This document shows positions 17,396-26,915 of a stretch of 59,627 nt of DNA, piece by piece; position 1 is the stretch's first letter; every line of letters begins with the position of its first letter. The DNA lies in contig JAIVFU010000042.1 of NCBI GenBank assembly GCA_020829485.1, positions 1-59,627 on the forward strand. Reading direction: 5' to 3'. This stretch comes from Nostoc sp. CHAB 5834. Its GTDB lineage: Bacteria > Cyanobacteriota > Cyanobacteriia > Cyanobacteriales > Nostocaceae. A model generated the notes under the pieces. That model was not told where the DNA came from. It made no database searches and worked only from the letters and a program-made list of their open reading frames with translations. Made by a program: the position numbers and the translations under genes.

Positions 17396-18004
17396 CTATT
17401 CACCTAGTAATTCTGGTCGGTTTGTGCTGTTAAACACCTTCTCTACTGTTAGCCTCCAATCAGCAATTACCACTGATTCCATGCAAGCCGCACCTGTAAA
17501 TACCTTATCCTCATACTGTCCCTCCACCCACTGGCAAATCGTAATTTGTTGCATTTGTGGGTCAACAATCCAATACTCCAATATTTCCCTCGCGGCATAC
17601 TCTGTCCGCTTGTAGCGATAATCACGAACGCGGTTTGCTGTTCCCGGAGAAACAATTTCAATCACTAGCGCAGGCGGCGGCATATCACGGGTGAGGGTAG
17701 CACGAGTAGCACCGATAAGGGCAGCATAAGATTCTTCTGTGTGAACCATTAAGTCAGGTAAACGACATCTCGCCCGTCGCCCCGCTACCTCAATTTCTGT
17801 ATCCTTGTGAGCAACTAAATAAAAGGGGAAATGTTTCAGTAGTTCAACGAATAGAAATCTTGCCAGATTGCTATTTTCCTGACTTTCTGGTGGCATCTCG
17901 ACTAGTTCTCCATCCACCAACTCATAGCGCGTGTCTGTACCATCGTCATAGGTAAGATACTCCTCAAAGGTCAGCAGTTTTTGGGTTTTCGTCCTTTGGG
18001 TCAT
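17396..18004 (-). CDS. Uma2-family (DUF820) putative restriction-like endonuclease
   Basis: A 202-residue member of the PD-(D/E)XK-fold Uma2 family, which is greatly expanded in cyanobacteria and often linked to mobile DNA. Family marks are [20 protein letters not shown] near the start, [13 protein letters not shown] with the conserved Pro-Asp, [20 protein letters not shown] with the catalytic Glu-X-Lys-like region, and [20 protein letters not shown]. No nuclease activity is firmly shown for most members. The gene is monocistronic and convergent with hicBA. Confidence 0.94.
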   Translation of the reverse strand: MTQRTKTQKLLTFEEYLTYDDGTDTRYELVDGELVEMPPESQENSNLARFLFVELLKHFPFYLVAHKDTEIEVAGRRARCRLPDLMVHTEESYAALIGATRATLTRDMPPPALVIEIVSPGTANRVRDYRYKRTEYAAREILEYWIVDPQMQQITICQWVEGQYEDKVFTGAACMESVVIADWRLTVEKVFNSTNRPELLGE

Positions 18005-18109
18005 TTGCTCTGCCTAGCATCTGTATGTTATGAAGTATGAGCTATATATTCCAGTTAGCCAAACAACCAGTAGTTATATACGTACTTCATTTTAATGTAA
18101 TCCTATACA

Positions 18110-18979
18110 ATGCAATATATTCTCTTCGATACATGTATTTGGTTAAATTTAGCTCAAAAACCAGAATCACGTCCTCTGTTGAAGAGTATTCTATCTGGTC
18201 TTAACCAAAATAAATTAAAAATACTGCTTTCTAATGTAACTGTTGAAGAGTACAGTCGTCACAAAGATACTATTGTTAGCAAATACACAAGCTCGTTAAA
18301 AAGTAACCTAAATAATGCTAAAAAGATTCAAGATTATCTTGATGGTTCGGAACGTTCAACTTTTCTGCTTCTTCTAGATAAAGCTAATGAGAATATAAAA
18401 TCGGATGGCAAAGAAGGTGTAAATGCGTTAAGCATAATCGAAAGTACTTTTGACCACAAAAACACTATAAAATTGTCTAGTTCTACTGAAATATTAGCAA
18501 ATGCTGCTCAAATTGCTCTTGAAAAAAAAGCTCCTTGCCATAAAGGCAAAAACTCAGTTGCAGATACTGTAATCTATCTTCAATTCGAGAATTGGGTTAA
18601 AGAAACTGAATCAATTGAGAATAAAGATTATTTCCATTTTGTAACAGACAACCACACAGATTTTTCAAGTAAGGACAATCGCGATCCTCATGAAAATCTC
18701 ATCATTTTTGCCAAAAATAATGTCTATTACCACATAGATCCTTATAAAGCATTAGAGAAAATAGAACTTGAAGATATTCCTCCAGATGAATTTGATCTTT
18801 TTGAAAGCCGTTTACGAATGATCCGATATGCTTCATCGCCTTGCACTAGTGCAGAAGGACATATTTTCAATGACAACGAAGGGCGATGGTTTCATTCTCA
18901 GTTTGGTGGCGGTCTTTCTTGGCATTTGGTTTGTGCAAGATGTGGAGCATTGCTAGACACAGGGGATTTCTTTGATTAA
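18110..18979 (+). CDS. PIN-fold nuclease-like protein (DUF4935 type) with C-terminal zinc-ribbon-like tail
   Basis: A 289-residue protein. The first strand MQYILFDTCIWLNLAQ carries the first acidic PIN residue (Asp7); the middle SNVTVEEYSRHKDTI gives another acidic cluster, KGKNSVADTVIYLQF the third, and HFVTDNHTDFSS the final Asp-bearing strand, as in RNase-type PIN domains of the DUF4935 class. The last 60 residues hold a His/Cys set (PCTSAEGHIF, LVCARCGALLDTG) that may bind zinc. No separate antitoxin gene is adjacent, so it may act alone in RNA turnover or phage defence; that is a guess. It is AT-rich compared with its neighbours, which suggests transfer. Confidence 0.75.
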   Translation: MQYILFDTCIWLNLAQKPESRPLLKSILSGLNQNKLKILLSNVTVEEYSRHKDTIVSKYTSSLKSNLNNAKKIQDYLDGSERSTFLLLLDKANENIKSDGKEGVNALSIIESTFDHKNTIKLSSSTEILANAAQIALEKKAPCHKGKNSVADTVIYLQFENWVKETESIENKDYFHFVTDNHTDFSSKDNRDPHENLIIFAKNNVYYHIDPYKALEKIELEDIPPDEFDLFESRLRMIRYASSPCTSAEGHIFNDNEGRWFHSQFGGGLSWHLVCARCGALLDTGDFFD

Positions 18980-19114
18980 TTGAAATGCTTTTAACATTGC
19001 CTTCCAGCAGCATAACAACGCGCACACACCGGCACCCGACCAATATTTGTGAAGAAAAAAGCTATAATTGCCCTAGCTTTAGTTGAAATCGTTTATTCTT
19101 AATCGTTTATTCTT

Positions 19115-19396
19115 ATGAGCCAACTGCTAACACTGGAATTAAGTGATGATGTCTATGCAGCTTTGCAGCAGCAAGCTGATGCCGTGGGGCTTTCGGTAGC
19201 AGAATTGATTGTGACATCTCTTGATGGGTAGCATGGTTTTCTTACTGATGCAAAGCTACAACCAGAAGTTAAGCCAGAAGAAACACATCAACGGTTACTT
19301 AGTTATGCAGGTGCAATTAGCTTGGGTTACACCACAGGCATAGACAACAAAAGCATTGATGCTGACTTGGCAAAAGCTTACGCCAATGACTTTTAA
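19115..19396 (+). pseudogene. VapB-type antitoxin gene with premature stop
   Basis: The frame from ATG 19115 reads MSQLLTLELSDDVYAALQQQ...VAELIVTSLDG, then TAG at 19229-19231, and continues in the same frame HGFLTDAKLQPEVKPEET ... SIDADLAKAYANDF to TAA at 19396. A single C-to-T change (CAG to TAG) would explain the stop. The N-terminus is a ribbon-helix-helix-like DNA-binding segment of Nostoc antitoxins. Confidence 0.8.
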
Positions 19397-19413
19397 GCAT
19401 TAAAATGTAGATT

Positions 19414-19482
19414 ATGCTGCTTGATACGTCAGGATTGCTCTGCTTTCTTCAGTCAGAGGTAGAAACACCTTTGAGATTTTAG
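19414..19482 (+). pseudogene. Truncated VapC (PIN) toxin start
   Basis: Begins MLLDTSGLLCFLQSEVETPL, the first strand and helix of a PIN toxin with its catalytic Asp (LLDTSG), 17 bp after the antitoxin end. It stops after 22 codons where CCAAAAT heptamer repeats begin (about 19483-19520). The remaining 110 or so residues of the toxin are gone. Confidence 0.8.
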
Positions 19483-19536
19483 ATTGTTCAATCCAAAATC
19501 TCAAATCCAAAATCCAAAATGATATTATCTCATTTT

Positions 19537-19931
19537 CTATGCAGTTTTCTCATTCTTATCTGATGCTTGTTCTGCAATATTTTTTAAGCGGCTCGATCTC
19601 ATTTTGCGGAGGCGATCGCTATTGCGAACACCACCCGCCATCTCATATTCAGCGCTGTCTTTACCATACTTGATAGCAACGACCATTAACATTTTTTCAG
19701 AAAGCTGTCTCAAGTTTTTTCCATCTCTTCAACTTCTGTTAAAGAAGAGTCAACTATAGCCAGAGCGCTATTATGAACGTCAAGTTTGTTACGTAACTGT
19801 TCGATTGACTCAATGAGTTTTTGTAAAGTATAATCCTGTTCAAATTTAATGCTTGGAACAATCGATTTCATCCCAGATGCTCTTAATTCAGCTTTTTATA
19901 AAACGCGGGATGTACGTTTTTTGCGAGACAT
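19537..19931 (-). pseudogene. Frameshifted conserved hypothetical protein
   Basis: Starts MSRKKRTSRVL followed by a stop. It resumes in another frame as KAELRASGMKSIVPSIKFEQ... LQKLIESIEQLRNKLDVHNSALAIVDSSLTEVEEMEK, and after a second shift ends NLRQLSEKMLMVVAIKYGKD... MAGGVRNSDRLRKMRSSRLK to a TAG at 19537. This composition (basic ends, central coiled-coil) looks like a small cyanobacterial protein of unknown function. Two frame breaks make it non-functional. Confidence 0.72.
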
Positions 19932-20262
19932 AAATTTGCTCTTTTAAGATACTTCTAGAGCTAGCTTGCCTCAATTAAGCCCGATTCCGCTTCAGCATAA
20001 ATCGCAATTTCTGATAATAAAATTTTTGAGCTTATATCAGTAATTTTTCGGTATATGATTACTCATGTAAGAAGGCAATAGGTAGCAAACATAAGAGTAG
20101 TCACTACAGACTTGGGAGTAGTCACTACAGATTTGAGAGTAGTCACTACAGATTTGAGAGTAGTCGCTACAGACTTGAGAGTAGCAGGGTTAATAAATCT
20201 GGTCATAGAGGGCGTGATCGTCCATACTAGATGGTAGACACCTTCGACTATAGGAGCCGTCT
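19932..20262. other. Intergenic region with a 21-bp tandem array
   Basis: No gene is seen. The main feature is the 21-bp array at 20095-20184, ending about 80 bp upstream of the antitoxin gene, whose promoter should lie in 20185-20262. Confidence 0.5.
20095..20184. repeat. 21-bp tandem repeat, four units plus a partial
   Basis: Unit gagtagtcactacagatttg plus one base, at 20095, 20116, 20137, 20158 and a partial at 20179. The period is exactly 21, which equals seven codons and about two DNA turns. One frame is open and reads as repeated VVTTDLR, but no start codon precedes it. Confidence 0.92.
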
Positions 20263-20493
20263 ATGTTACTACAAGAATTGAAGGAGCAGGTCTTCAAGCT
20301 ATCACCAAGCGATCGCCTTGCACTAGTGAGCGCCATCATTGAGTCTTTGCAAGACACGCCAATTTCTCAACCTGAGCGCTCTGGCGCTATTAGACGGATG
20401 CGAGGCTTGTTAAAAACAGATCGCCCAGCACCGACTGATGAAGAAGTGGCTACTATGTTACAAGAGCGGCGGGTAGACAAGTATCTTCAGTGA
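20263..20493 (+). CDS. Addiction-module antitoxin (small helical type)
   Basis: A 76-residue protein with the family start LLQELKEQVFKLSPSDRLALVSAIIESLQD, here shown by its LSPSDRLALVSAII core, followed by an acidic tail ERRVDKYLQ. It resembles the addiction-module component family that pairs with PIN or RelE toxins and presumably binds both the toxin and the operon promoter. Its last codons overlap the PIN gene by 4 bp (GTGA), a coupling typical of toxin-antitoxin operons. Confidence 0.88.
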   Translation: MLLQELKEQVFKLSPSDRLALVSAIIESLQDTPISQPERSGAIRRMRGLLKTDRPAPTDEEVATMLQERRVDKYLQ

Positions 20494-20918
20494 AAGTTTT
20501 AATTGACACTAATATTGTCCTAGATTTTCTGTTGCAGCGAGAGCCTTTTTTCCAAGATGCAGAACTGTTGTTTCAAAAAATTGATTCTGGTCGTATCGTT
20601 GGATATGTGACAGCGACAACACTTACAGATATTTTTTATATTTCTCGAAGACATACCCGCAGCATTGAGCAAGCACGACAAGCAATTTCAGAAATGCTGG
20701 CTGCTATGGTAATTTGTCCTGTTAATCGAGCCGTCTTGGAATCTGCATTCGGATCTGGTTTAGCTGATTTTGAAGATGCCATTCAAATCGCTTGTGCTAT
20801 TGCTCAAAGGTTAGACGCTATTTTGACACGCGATACGCAAGGCTTTTTGAGTTCATCTTTACCCGTTTTATCAATTCATGAGTTGTTACAGCAGTTGGGG
20901 GTGCAAGATAGCGATTAG
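20490..20918 (+). CDS. PIN-domain toxin
   Basis: A 142-residue VapC-like ribonuclease. The catalytic acidic residues are in MKVLIDTNIVLDFLLQREPF (Asp6), ATTLTDIFYISRR (Asp), SGLADFEDAIQIACA (Asp) and ILTRDTQGF (Asp). The start is GTG at 20490, overlapping the antitoxin stop. Such toxins cut tRNA or rRNA when the antitoxin is degraded. This pair is intact, unlike the decayed VapBC at 19.1-19.5 kb. Confidence 0.93.
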   Translation: MKVLIDTNIVLDFLLQREPFFQDAELLFQKIDSGRIVGYVTATTLTDIFYISRRHTRSIEQARQAISEMLAAMVICPVNRAVLESAFGSGLADFEDAIQIACAIAQRLDAILTRDTQGFLSSSLPVLSIHELLQQLGVQDSD

Positions 20919-21024
20919 TTGGTTGTCAGGCAAAGATGGAGCGATCGTATTGTCAGATTATTGTTCAAGGTCGGGAACCTCCGCACGGAAGTATCCTCCT
21001 CTGCGTGATATTTTTTTAATACAC

Positions 21025-21158
21025 AGGACTTACGCAAAATAATGGAAAAACGAACCGCAAAGGCGCAAAGGAGAGGCAGCGCGGTCTTGGGGGTTTCCCC
21101 CATGAGCGACTGCTGTCACAAAGGAATGAGAGTTTCAGAGAGTTATTGCGTAAGTCCT
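21025..21158. mobile_element. Miniature inverted-repeat element, family C (copy 1)
   Basis: 134 bp bounded by perfect 13-bp inverted repeats aggacttacgcaa and ttgcgtaagtcct. The interior includes the 'cgaaccgcaaaggcgcaaagg' repeat also found at the urtB-urtC junction. It ends 20 bp before the urtE start, so it could affect urtE expression. A larger relative lies at 26064-26433. Confidence 0.85.
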
Positions 21159-21178
21159 AATACAAACTAAATTTTATT

Positions 21179-21877
21179 ATGCTAAAAATTTCTAACCTAA
21201 ACGTTTACTACGGCGAAAGCCATATTCTCCGCAATGTAGATTTAAGCGTACCATCGGGGCAAATGGTATGCCTGATTGGACGCAATGGCGTAGGGAAATC
21301 GACATTACTCAAAACAATTATGGGTTTACTCAAACCCCGCAGTGGTACTATTAACTTAGCTGAAGAATTAATCAACTCAAAATCTCCAGACCAAAGGGCA
21401 AAATTAGGAATTGGTTATGTTCCCCAAGGACGAGAAATTATCCCCCGGTTGACAGTCAAAGAAAATCTGCTGCTGGGGTTAGAAGCTAGACGCAAACCAG
21501 TAAAAAAAGCAGAAATTCCAGAGGAAGTTTTTAGCCTATTCCCGGTGTTAAAAACCATGCTTTCGCGGATGGGTGGTGATTTGAGTGGAGGACAGCAGCA
21601 ACAATTAGCGATCGCTCGTGCTTTAATGGGAGAACCTCAATTACTCGTCTTGGATGAACCCACTGAAGGTATTCAACCCTCCATCATCCTAGAAATTGAA
21701 GCCGCAGTCCGTCGCATTATCGAAACCACAGGCATTTCAGTTTTATTGGTAGAGCAACATTTACACTTTGTCCGTCAGGCTGATTACTATTACGCTATGC
21801 AAAAAGGTGGTATTGTCGCCTCCGGTTCCACAGCCGAACTCAGCCAAGATGTGATTCAACGCTTTTTAGCTGTTTAA
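21179..21877 (+). CDS. urtE: Urea ABC transporter, ATP-binding protein UrtE
   Basis: LivF-type ATPase, 232 residues, the second energy-coupling subunit of the urea transporter. It starts MLKISNLNVYYGESHILRNV; Walker A is GRNGVGKSTLL, the signature is LSGGQQQQLAIARAL, Walker B is LLVLDEPTEGIQ and the switch His is in LVEQHLHFV. The intact motifs suggest it still works with UrtABCD although it is 5.37 kb from urtD. With no good upstream partner gene, it needs its own promoter, possibly in or near the 21025-21158 element. Its 3' end overlaps the convergent membrane gene by 38 bp. Confidence 0.96.
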   Translation: MLKISNLNVYYGESHILRNVDLSVPSGQMVCLIGRNGVGKSTLLKTIMGLLKPRSGTINLAEELINSKSPDQRAKLGIGYVPQGREIIPRLTVKENLLLGLEARRKPVKKAEIPEEVFSLFPVLKTMLSRMGGDLSGGQQQQLAIARALMGEPQLLVLDEPTEGIQPSIILEIEAAVRRIIETTGISVLLVEQHLHFVRQADYYYAMQKGGIVASGSTAELSQDVIQRFLAV

Positions 21878-22601
21878 TTTTGGAGATGTCTATATCAATT
21901 GTATCTGAAGCAATTAAGTCTGCGGCTTCTTGCAAAAGCTCATGCTGTTCCTTTTGAATGGCTTCTAAGCGACTAGAAATTTCTGCTAATCGTTGTTGCT
22001 TACTTGGTTGAAAATTCTCAGGTAACAAAGCTGGCAGGTTATCAATTGTTTTAGTAGCTGTCATTCGTTGAACTGCAAAGCTGCTAAGTTTAGTTAAATA
22101 TAAAAAGCCAACTTTAATCAAAGCCTGAAGCAATTTTAACGGAACTTGCAGTATTGACCAACTAGCTGTTTCAATCAAACGGACGATTGCTTTAATGATC
22201 CTCCAAATAAGAGCGATCGCAAACAGCAAAATCACTATACTAATAATTGGGTGATTAGTTGCCCAACCTAGTATTTGAACTAACTTAAAAAATATTGGGT
22301 GTTGTGTCAGCCAATCACTTGCAGAAGATGCGATAGCTTCGGTGGGCTTTGCCAACGCATTTTTAACTGCGCCCGATGTTGTACTCTTAAATTTGTCAGC
22401 AGTTTGCCAAGTTTGTTCTAAGCTTGTCGTAACTGTATCAATTGCTTTATCAGTCGTTGTAGTTGCTGTTGCCTTCAAAGATTCCCCAACTTGTTGTGCT
22501 GAGTTACTTAGAGAGTTAACATTTTCACCGACAAAATCTTTCACATTTTGTAAGCGTTGCAAAACTCCGTTAGATAAATGTATGTCTATTTGGGATGCCA
22601 T
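21840..22601 (-). CDS. Cyanobacterial membrane protein with coiled-coil ends, function unknown
   Basis: About 253 residues starting at ATG 22601 (MASQIDIHLSNGVLQRLQNV); an in-frame ATG at 22613 is possible. A Thr/Ser-rich amphipathic N-terminal half (NSLSNSAQQVGESLKATATT) is followed by hydrophobic segments at about residues 115-145 (IISIVILLFAIALIWRIIKA) and 155-175. The C-terminal helix RLAEISSRLEAIQKEQHELL is charged and coiled-coil-like. I recognise no enzyme motif. It converges on urtE and overlaps its end. Confidence 0.8.
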   Translation of the reverse strand: MASQIDIHLSNGVLQRLQNVKDFVGENVNSLSNSAQQVGESLKATATTTTDKAIDTVTTSLEQTWQTADKFKSTTSGAVKNALAKPTEAIASSASDWLTQHPIFFKLVQILGWATNHPIISIVILLFAIALIWRIIKAIVRLIETASWSILQVPLKLLQALIKVGFLYLTKLSSFAVQRMTATKTIDNLPALLPENFQPSKQQRLAEISSRLEAIQKEQHELLQEAADLIASDTIDIDISKIKQLKSVESHLG

Positions 22602-22655
22602 AAAATATTTCACCGAGGTTGAAATCTAATCTGCAAACCATCTTTGGTTGGGTAA

Positions 22656-22785
22656 TATAGGAATCCTATTTGATTTTTGAAATTATCTATGTGGGCGGGG
22701 AGTGGGGAGTAGGGAGTAGGGAGTAGGGAATTAGGCTTTTCGATCTGTACGGAGCTTTTTCAGAAATCAAATATTAGTCCTATAT
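22656..22785. mobile_element. Miniature inverted-repeat element, family A (copy 2)
   Basis: Near-identical to 438-560, with the same terminal inverted repeats (tataggaatcctatttgatt at the left) and central GGGAGTA heptamers, but one more heptamer unit. Flanked by TA on both sides. The near identity of two copies 22 kb apart argues for recent mobility. Confidence 0.85.
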
Positions 22786-22877
22786 CTCCCAATGATAACT
22801 ACGTAGAAGATGAGCAGCAATAATCTTCATAACCTAACCTAAAATCTAGGTTGTGTTAGGCGAAACTGTAAGCATTG

Positions 22878-23073
22878 GTGTCAACTGAAGCTAGAAATAG
22901 CTTAACTGTTGGCTGACTCACCCGTCTGGAACTAAAGTTCCAGGCTAATAGCTAAAGTCTACTAAAAGTAGACTAAAGATTTTTTGGATTATTTAGTTAT
23001 CTTTAGATGACTTTCGCTATTAGCAAGGAACTTCAGTTCCTTGCGGGACATAGCTTTTACGTTAAGTTGACAC
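22878..23073. mobile_element. Inverted-repeat element ending in GTGTCAACT, family D (copy 1)
   Basis: 196 bp with ends gtgtcaactgaagc and, inverted, gtgtcaacttaacgtaaaag. It contains nested small palindromes (ggaactaaagttcc; aagtctactaaaagtagact). A close relative lacking the left terminus is at 31161-31328, and differently filled relatives occur at 26107-26290 and 52882-53076. Confidence 0.75.
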
Positions 23074-23132
23074 CTGGTAGCCGTAACGCACCAATTCGCT
23101 TGGTGCGCCTGTTTCGTTGAAGCAGAAGATAG

Positions 23133-25775
23133 TTAACCCAAGGCGGACTTTAACTCACTTTCGGCTTGTTCCAACGCTTCTGGTAATTTACTGGCATCCC
23201 GTCCACCTGCTTGGGCTAAGTTCGGTCTTCCACCGCCACCGCCATCGCAGATTTTAGCGATCGCACCTACAAATTTACCAGCTTGCAAACCTTTTTTGTT
23301 GACTTCTGGACTAAAAGCTGCAACTATACTAACTTTCCCCTCTTCAGGAACAGAACCCAGCACCACTGCACCGTTACCGATTTTTTGCAGTAAGCGTTCG
23401 GCTGCGGTTTTCAATGATTCTGGATCAACGTCTTCTAATTGGGCGACAATAATTTTAGAATCGCCTACAGTTTGGGCTGTTTGCAACAAGCTGTCAGATT
23501 TTGCGATCGCTAACTGTCCCTTCAAGGTTTCCAATTCCTTTTGGCTATTTCTCAGTTCGCTTTGCAGACTTGTAATTCTGTCTGGTACTTCTTCGGGTTT
23601 AACTTTAAAGCGATCGCTCAAGTCTTTAACTACTTTATCCCGAAGGTTGAGATAATCTAGTATTGCTGGCCCCGAAACAGCTTCAATCCGCCGCACCCCA
23701 GAAGCTACACCAGCTTCGGAAATAATTTTAAATACGCCAATTTCAGCCGTGTTACTCACATGAGTCCCGCCGCACAGTTCCATTGATACGTTGGGGAAGT
23801 CAATCACGCGCACTTCCTCGCCGTATTTTTCACCGAACATCGCAACAGCACCCCTAGCTTTCGCCTCGGCTATTGGTAATACTTCCACCTTTGCAGCGTG
23901 GGCTTCAGCAATCCAAGTGTTCACCTGTTCTTCAATTTGTTGCACTTCTTCTGCTGTCAATGCGCGGGGACAGTTGAAGTCAAAGCGCAACCTATCAAAG
24001 GATACTAAGGAACCAGCTTGAGATATGCTATCATCAACAATTTTTTTCAAAGCCGCTTGCAACAGGTGCGTTGCAGTATGGTTAGCTTGGGCGCGACGGC
24101 GACAAGCCGGATCAATTTGGGCTGTAACATTATCACCTACGCGCAGTGTACCGCGTTCGATGCGTCCGAAGTGAACAAAGAAATCAGATTCTTTCTTCAC
24201 GTCTTCTACCCGAACTACGATTCCATCGCCAGAGATATAACCGCGATCGCCAATTTGTCCCCCAGATTCAGCATAAAATGGCGTTTTGTCAAGGATAATT
24301 TGTACCTGTGTTCCCGCTTCTGCTTCCTCTTGAGAAACACCTTCTACCAAAATCGCTTCGACTTTTGCCGTCGCCGCCGATTGGGTATAGCCTAAAAACT
24401 CGGTGACTTGAATGTGTTCTGCTAGTTTGTCGAGGGAACCTTGTACAGTTAAATCGATGGTTTCATGTGCGCCTCTACCTCCTTGTTGTTGGATTTCCAT
24501 TGCTTTCTGGAATCCATCAACATCAACTGTCAAGTTGTTTTCCTCAGCAATTTCTTGAGTAAGTTCAAAGGGGAAACCGTGAGTATCGTAAAGAGTAAAT
24601 GCACTTTCCCCACTAATTTGAGTTTCCCCTCGCTGTTTCACCTCTTGGATAATTTCTTCTAGGAGTTTTTCGCCTCTATCCAAAGTTCTGAGGAAATTTG
24701 ATTCTTCCCGTTGCAACTCAGCTTTAATTGCTGCTTCCCGTTGGCGCACATTGGGATAAGCTGATTCAGAAAGTGCGATCGCAGTTTCGGCAACTTGGGT
24801 AGTAAATTCGCCAGAAATCCCAATTAATCGCCCATGACGCACCACGCGCCGAATTAACCGCCGCAGCACATAACCCCGTCCCACGTTGGAGGCGCGAATT
24901 TCATCAGCGATCATGTGGACAACAGAACGAACGTGATCGCCAATAACTTTTAGAGAGACTTTGGTTTTCTCATCACTTTTGTGGTAATCAATGCCAGCAA
25001 TTTCGGCTGCTGTTTGGATAATTGGGAAAATCAGGTCAGTTTCGTAGTTATTGGGAACTTTTTGGAGAATTTGCGCCATTCTCTCCAAACCCATGCCGGT
25101 GTCGATGTTCTTGTTTTGCAGTGGCGTTAAATTCCCGGACGCATCCCGGTTATATTGCATGAACACGAGGTTGTAAAACTCGATGAACCGGGAATCATCT
25201 TCTAAATCTATATTTTCGTCACCGCGTTCTGGGTGGAAGTCGTAATAAATTTCTGAACAAGGGCCACAAGGGCCAGTCGGGCCAGATACCCAAAAGTTAT
25301 CGTCTTCGCCCAAGCGTTTAATTCTCGCTATCGGCACACCAATTTGATCACGCCAAATTCCAAAGGCTTCATCATCATCTTCAAAAACGCTGACGACGAG
25401 ATTTTGTGGGGAAATGCCAAAGACTTGTGTGGAGATTTCCCAACCCCAAGCGATCGCTTGTTCTTTAAAATAATCACCAAAGCTGAAATTGCCCAGCATC
25501 TCAAAAAAGGTGTGATGCCGTTTGGTGCGTCCGACGTTTTCGATGTCGTTAGTGCGGATACACTTTTGCGAAGTTGTAGCCCGCTTAAATTCTGGTGTGC
25601 GCTGCCCCAAGAATATCGGCTTAAATGGTAACATCCCCGCGATCGTCAGCAGCACGGTTGGATCTTCTGGCACGAGGGAGGCACTTGGGAGAATTTGGTG
25701 ATTCCGTTGGGCAAAGAAGTTGAGGAATATGTTGCGAATTTCGTTACCGCTTAGGTACTGGGGATTTGAAGACAT
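23133..25775 (-). CDS. alaS: Alanyl-tRNA synthetase
   Basis: AlaS charges tRNA-Ala with alanine and edits mis-charged Ser/Gly. The 880-residue protein has the class II catalytic core at the start ([59 protein letters not shown]) and motif 3 near [10 protein letters not shown]. The editing domain zinc site is HxxxH in [10 protein letters not shown] with Cys and His in [15 protein letters not shown] coiled-coil ([20 protein letters not shown]) leads to the C-Ala domain ending [16 protein letters not shown]. The ATG at 25775 gives full family length. It appears monocistronic. Confidence 0.98.
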   Translation of the reverse strand: MSSNPQYLSGNEIRNIFLNFFAQRNHQILPSASLVPEDPTVLLTIAGMLPFKPIFLGQRTPEFKRATTSQKCIRTNDIENVGRTKRHHTFFEMLGNFSFGDYFKEQAIAWGWEISTQVFGISPQNLVVSVFEDDDEAFGIWRDQIGVPIARIKRLGEDDNFWVSGPTGPCGPCSEIYYDFHPERGDENIDLEDDSRFIEFYNLVFMQYNRDASGNLTPLQNKNIDTGMGLERMAQILQKVPNNYETDLIFPIIQTAAEIAGIDYHKSDEKTKVSLKVIGDHVRSVVHMIADEIRASNVGRGYVLRRLIRRVVRHGRLIGISGEFTTQVAETAIALSESAYPNVRQREAAIKAELQREESNFLRTLDRGEKLLEEIIQEVKQRGETQISGESAFTLYDTHGFPFELTQEIAEENNLTVDVDGFQKAMEIQQQGGRGAHETIDLTVQGSLDKLAEHIQVTEFLGYTQSAATAKVEAILVEGVSQEEAEAGTQVQIILDKTPFYAESGGQIGDRGYISGDGIVVRVEDVKKESDFFVHFGRIERGTLRVGDNVTAQIDPACRRRAQANHTATHLLQAALKKIVDDSISQAGSLVSFDRLRFDFNCPRALTAEEVQQIEEQVNTWIAEAHAAKVEVLPIAEAKARGAVAMFGEKYGEEVRVIDFPNVSMELCGGTHVSNTAEIGVFKIISEAGVASGVRRIEAVSGPAILDYLNLRDKVVKDLSDRFKVKPEEVPDRITSLQSELRNSQKELETLKGQLAIAKSDSLLQTAQTVGDSKIIVAQLEDVDPESLKTAAERLLQKIGNGAVVLGSVPEEGKVSIVAAFSPEVNKKGLQAGKFVGAIAKICDGGGGGRPNLAQAGGRDASKLPEALEQAESELKSALG

Positions 25776-25929
25776 GGGTGTTTTTAACTTTAGACTTTAG
25801 ACTTGGGCGTAGCGGCACTAAGTAAGTGTATTTTCATAAATAGCTTTATATATTCTTGCATTTTGTTTCATATTACTGCCAGCGAATTGTGCCAATTGAT
25901 GACATGTATTTAGTATGTCGTTACATTAC

Positions 25930-26034
25930 TATACTGAAAACGGGTTAAAGCTTTACTTTTAAAATCGCTGAGAGATTAACAGGCAAAATTTTTTTGCCTA
26001 GGCAAAAGTCCAGAAATCAAACGTTTTCAGTATA
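25930..26034. mobile_element. Miniature inverted-repeat element, family E
   Basis: 105 bp with perfect 13-bp inverted ends tatactgaaaacg and cgttttcagtata, plus an internal palindrome (gcaaaatttttttgcctaggcaaaa type). No coding capacity. Confidence 0.75.
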
Positions 26035-26063
26035 AATCTCACCACCTTGAAAGGGCTGATCCT

Positions 26064-26433
26064 TAGGACTTACGCATTGACAAGAAATACCAAATATTGC
26101 TCATACGTGTCAACTTAACGTAAAAGCCATGTCGAGACGTGATATTCAATTCTCTAGCTTTCCATCACTCACCGCGTCACCCCACCCTAACCCTCCCCGA
26201 TGCATTGGGGAGGGAACTGGATTTCTTTTTCACCCCTTGGAAAGGGGGGTAAAACGCCTGTGGAACATGCATTTTAGCTTAGGTTGACACTTATGAGCAA
26301 AGTTTAGCCCCTACAGCATGGTCTATTTACGTAGTTTACCGCCGTAGGCATCACAGGATAATTAAGAAAAGCCTGAAATAACCTATTTTATGTAATGCAT
26401 ATCACGATGCATTTGTACAGTGCGTAAGTTCTA
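26064..26433. mobile_element. Inverted-repeat element, family C (copy 2), interrupted
   Basis: Ends taggacttacgca and, inverted, tagaacttacgca match the termini of 21025-21158. The element is 370 bp because a second element (26107-26290) sits inside it. Confidence 0.75.
26107..26290. mobile_element. GTGTCAAC-ended element, family D (copy 2), nested
   Basis: 184 bp with inverted ends that extend outward as gctcata-c-gtgtcaactt and gctcata-a-gtgtcaacct. The interior contains the widespread 'ccccaccctaaccctcccc' block and is the reverse of the interior of 52882-53076, so these two share one core. Confidence 0.75.
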
Positions 26434-26915
26434 TTAGCTTTCTTTTCTAGATTTATTAAATAACATTTATCATTTAATGATAAAGTGTTAGCTCTTATAA
26501 TTCGATTAAAAAAACTATAATTTCTTTTTTTTCTTTTTGCAAATAATTTTAGTTACTTAGTGTGACGTTTTTTACAAAATATTTATTTTGGTAATTCCGT
26601 CAATAAAATAACACTTAAGAAACCACATCAATAGTTTTATCGATTTTACAAATATTCAGTATTTTTACTGTTTTAAAAATATTCTGTAAAGAAGACATTA
26701 GTTGTCAGAAGAAGAGGCTTCAGAAACTGTACAGGGTAAGAGGATATCTGAAAAGGAGATTTAAGTTGGAAAGACATTGTAAATTAAGCGGCAAAAAAAA
26801 TAATATATCAGCGACTATAAGTCAACCTATAAATCATATTTGTTATTAGGCAACAAAAGCAGTAGATATTAGTAAATTAATCTCTGTAAAAGTTAAATAG
26901 GGTAAAAATAAAGCA

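Larger units (their letters stand above)
25776..26915. other. 1.1-kb intergenic region packed with nested miniature elements
   Basis: No gene is seen. It holds three inverted-repeat elements (25930-26034; 26064-26433 with 26107-26290 nested inside). The remaining 26434-26915 is very AT-rich and presumably contains the promoter of the GGDEF gene; no operator is recognisable. Confidence 0.6.
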
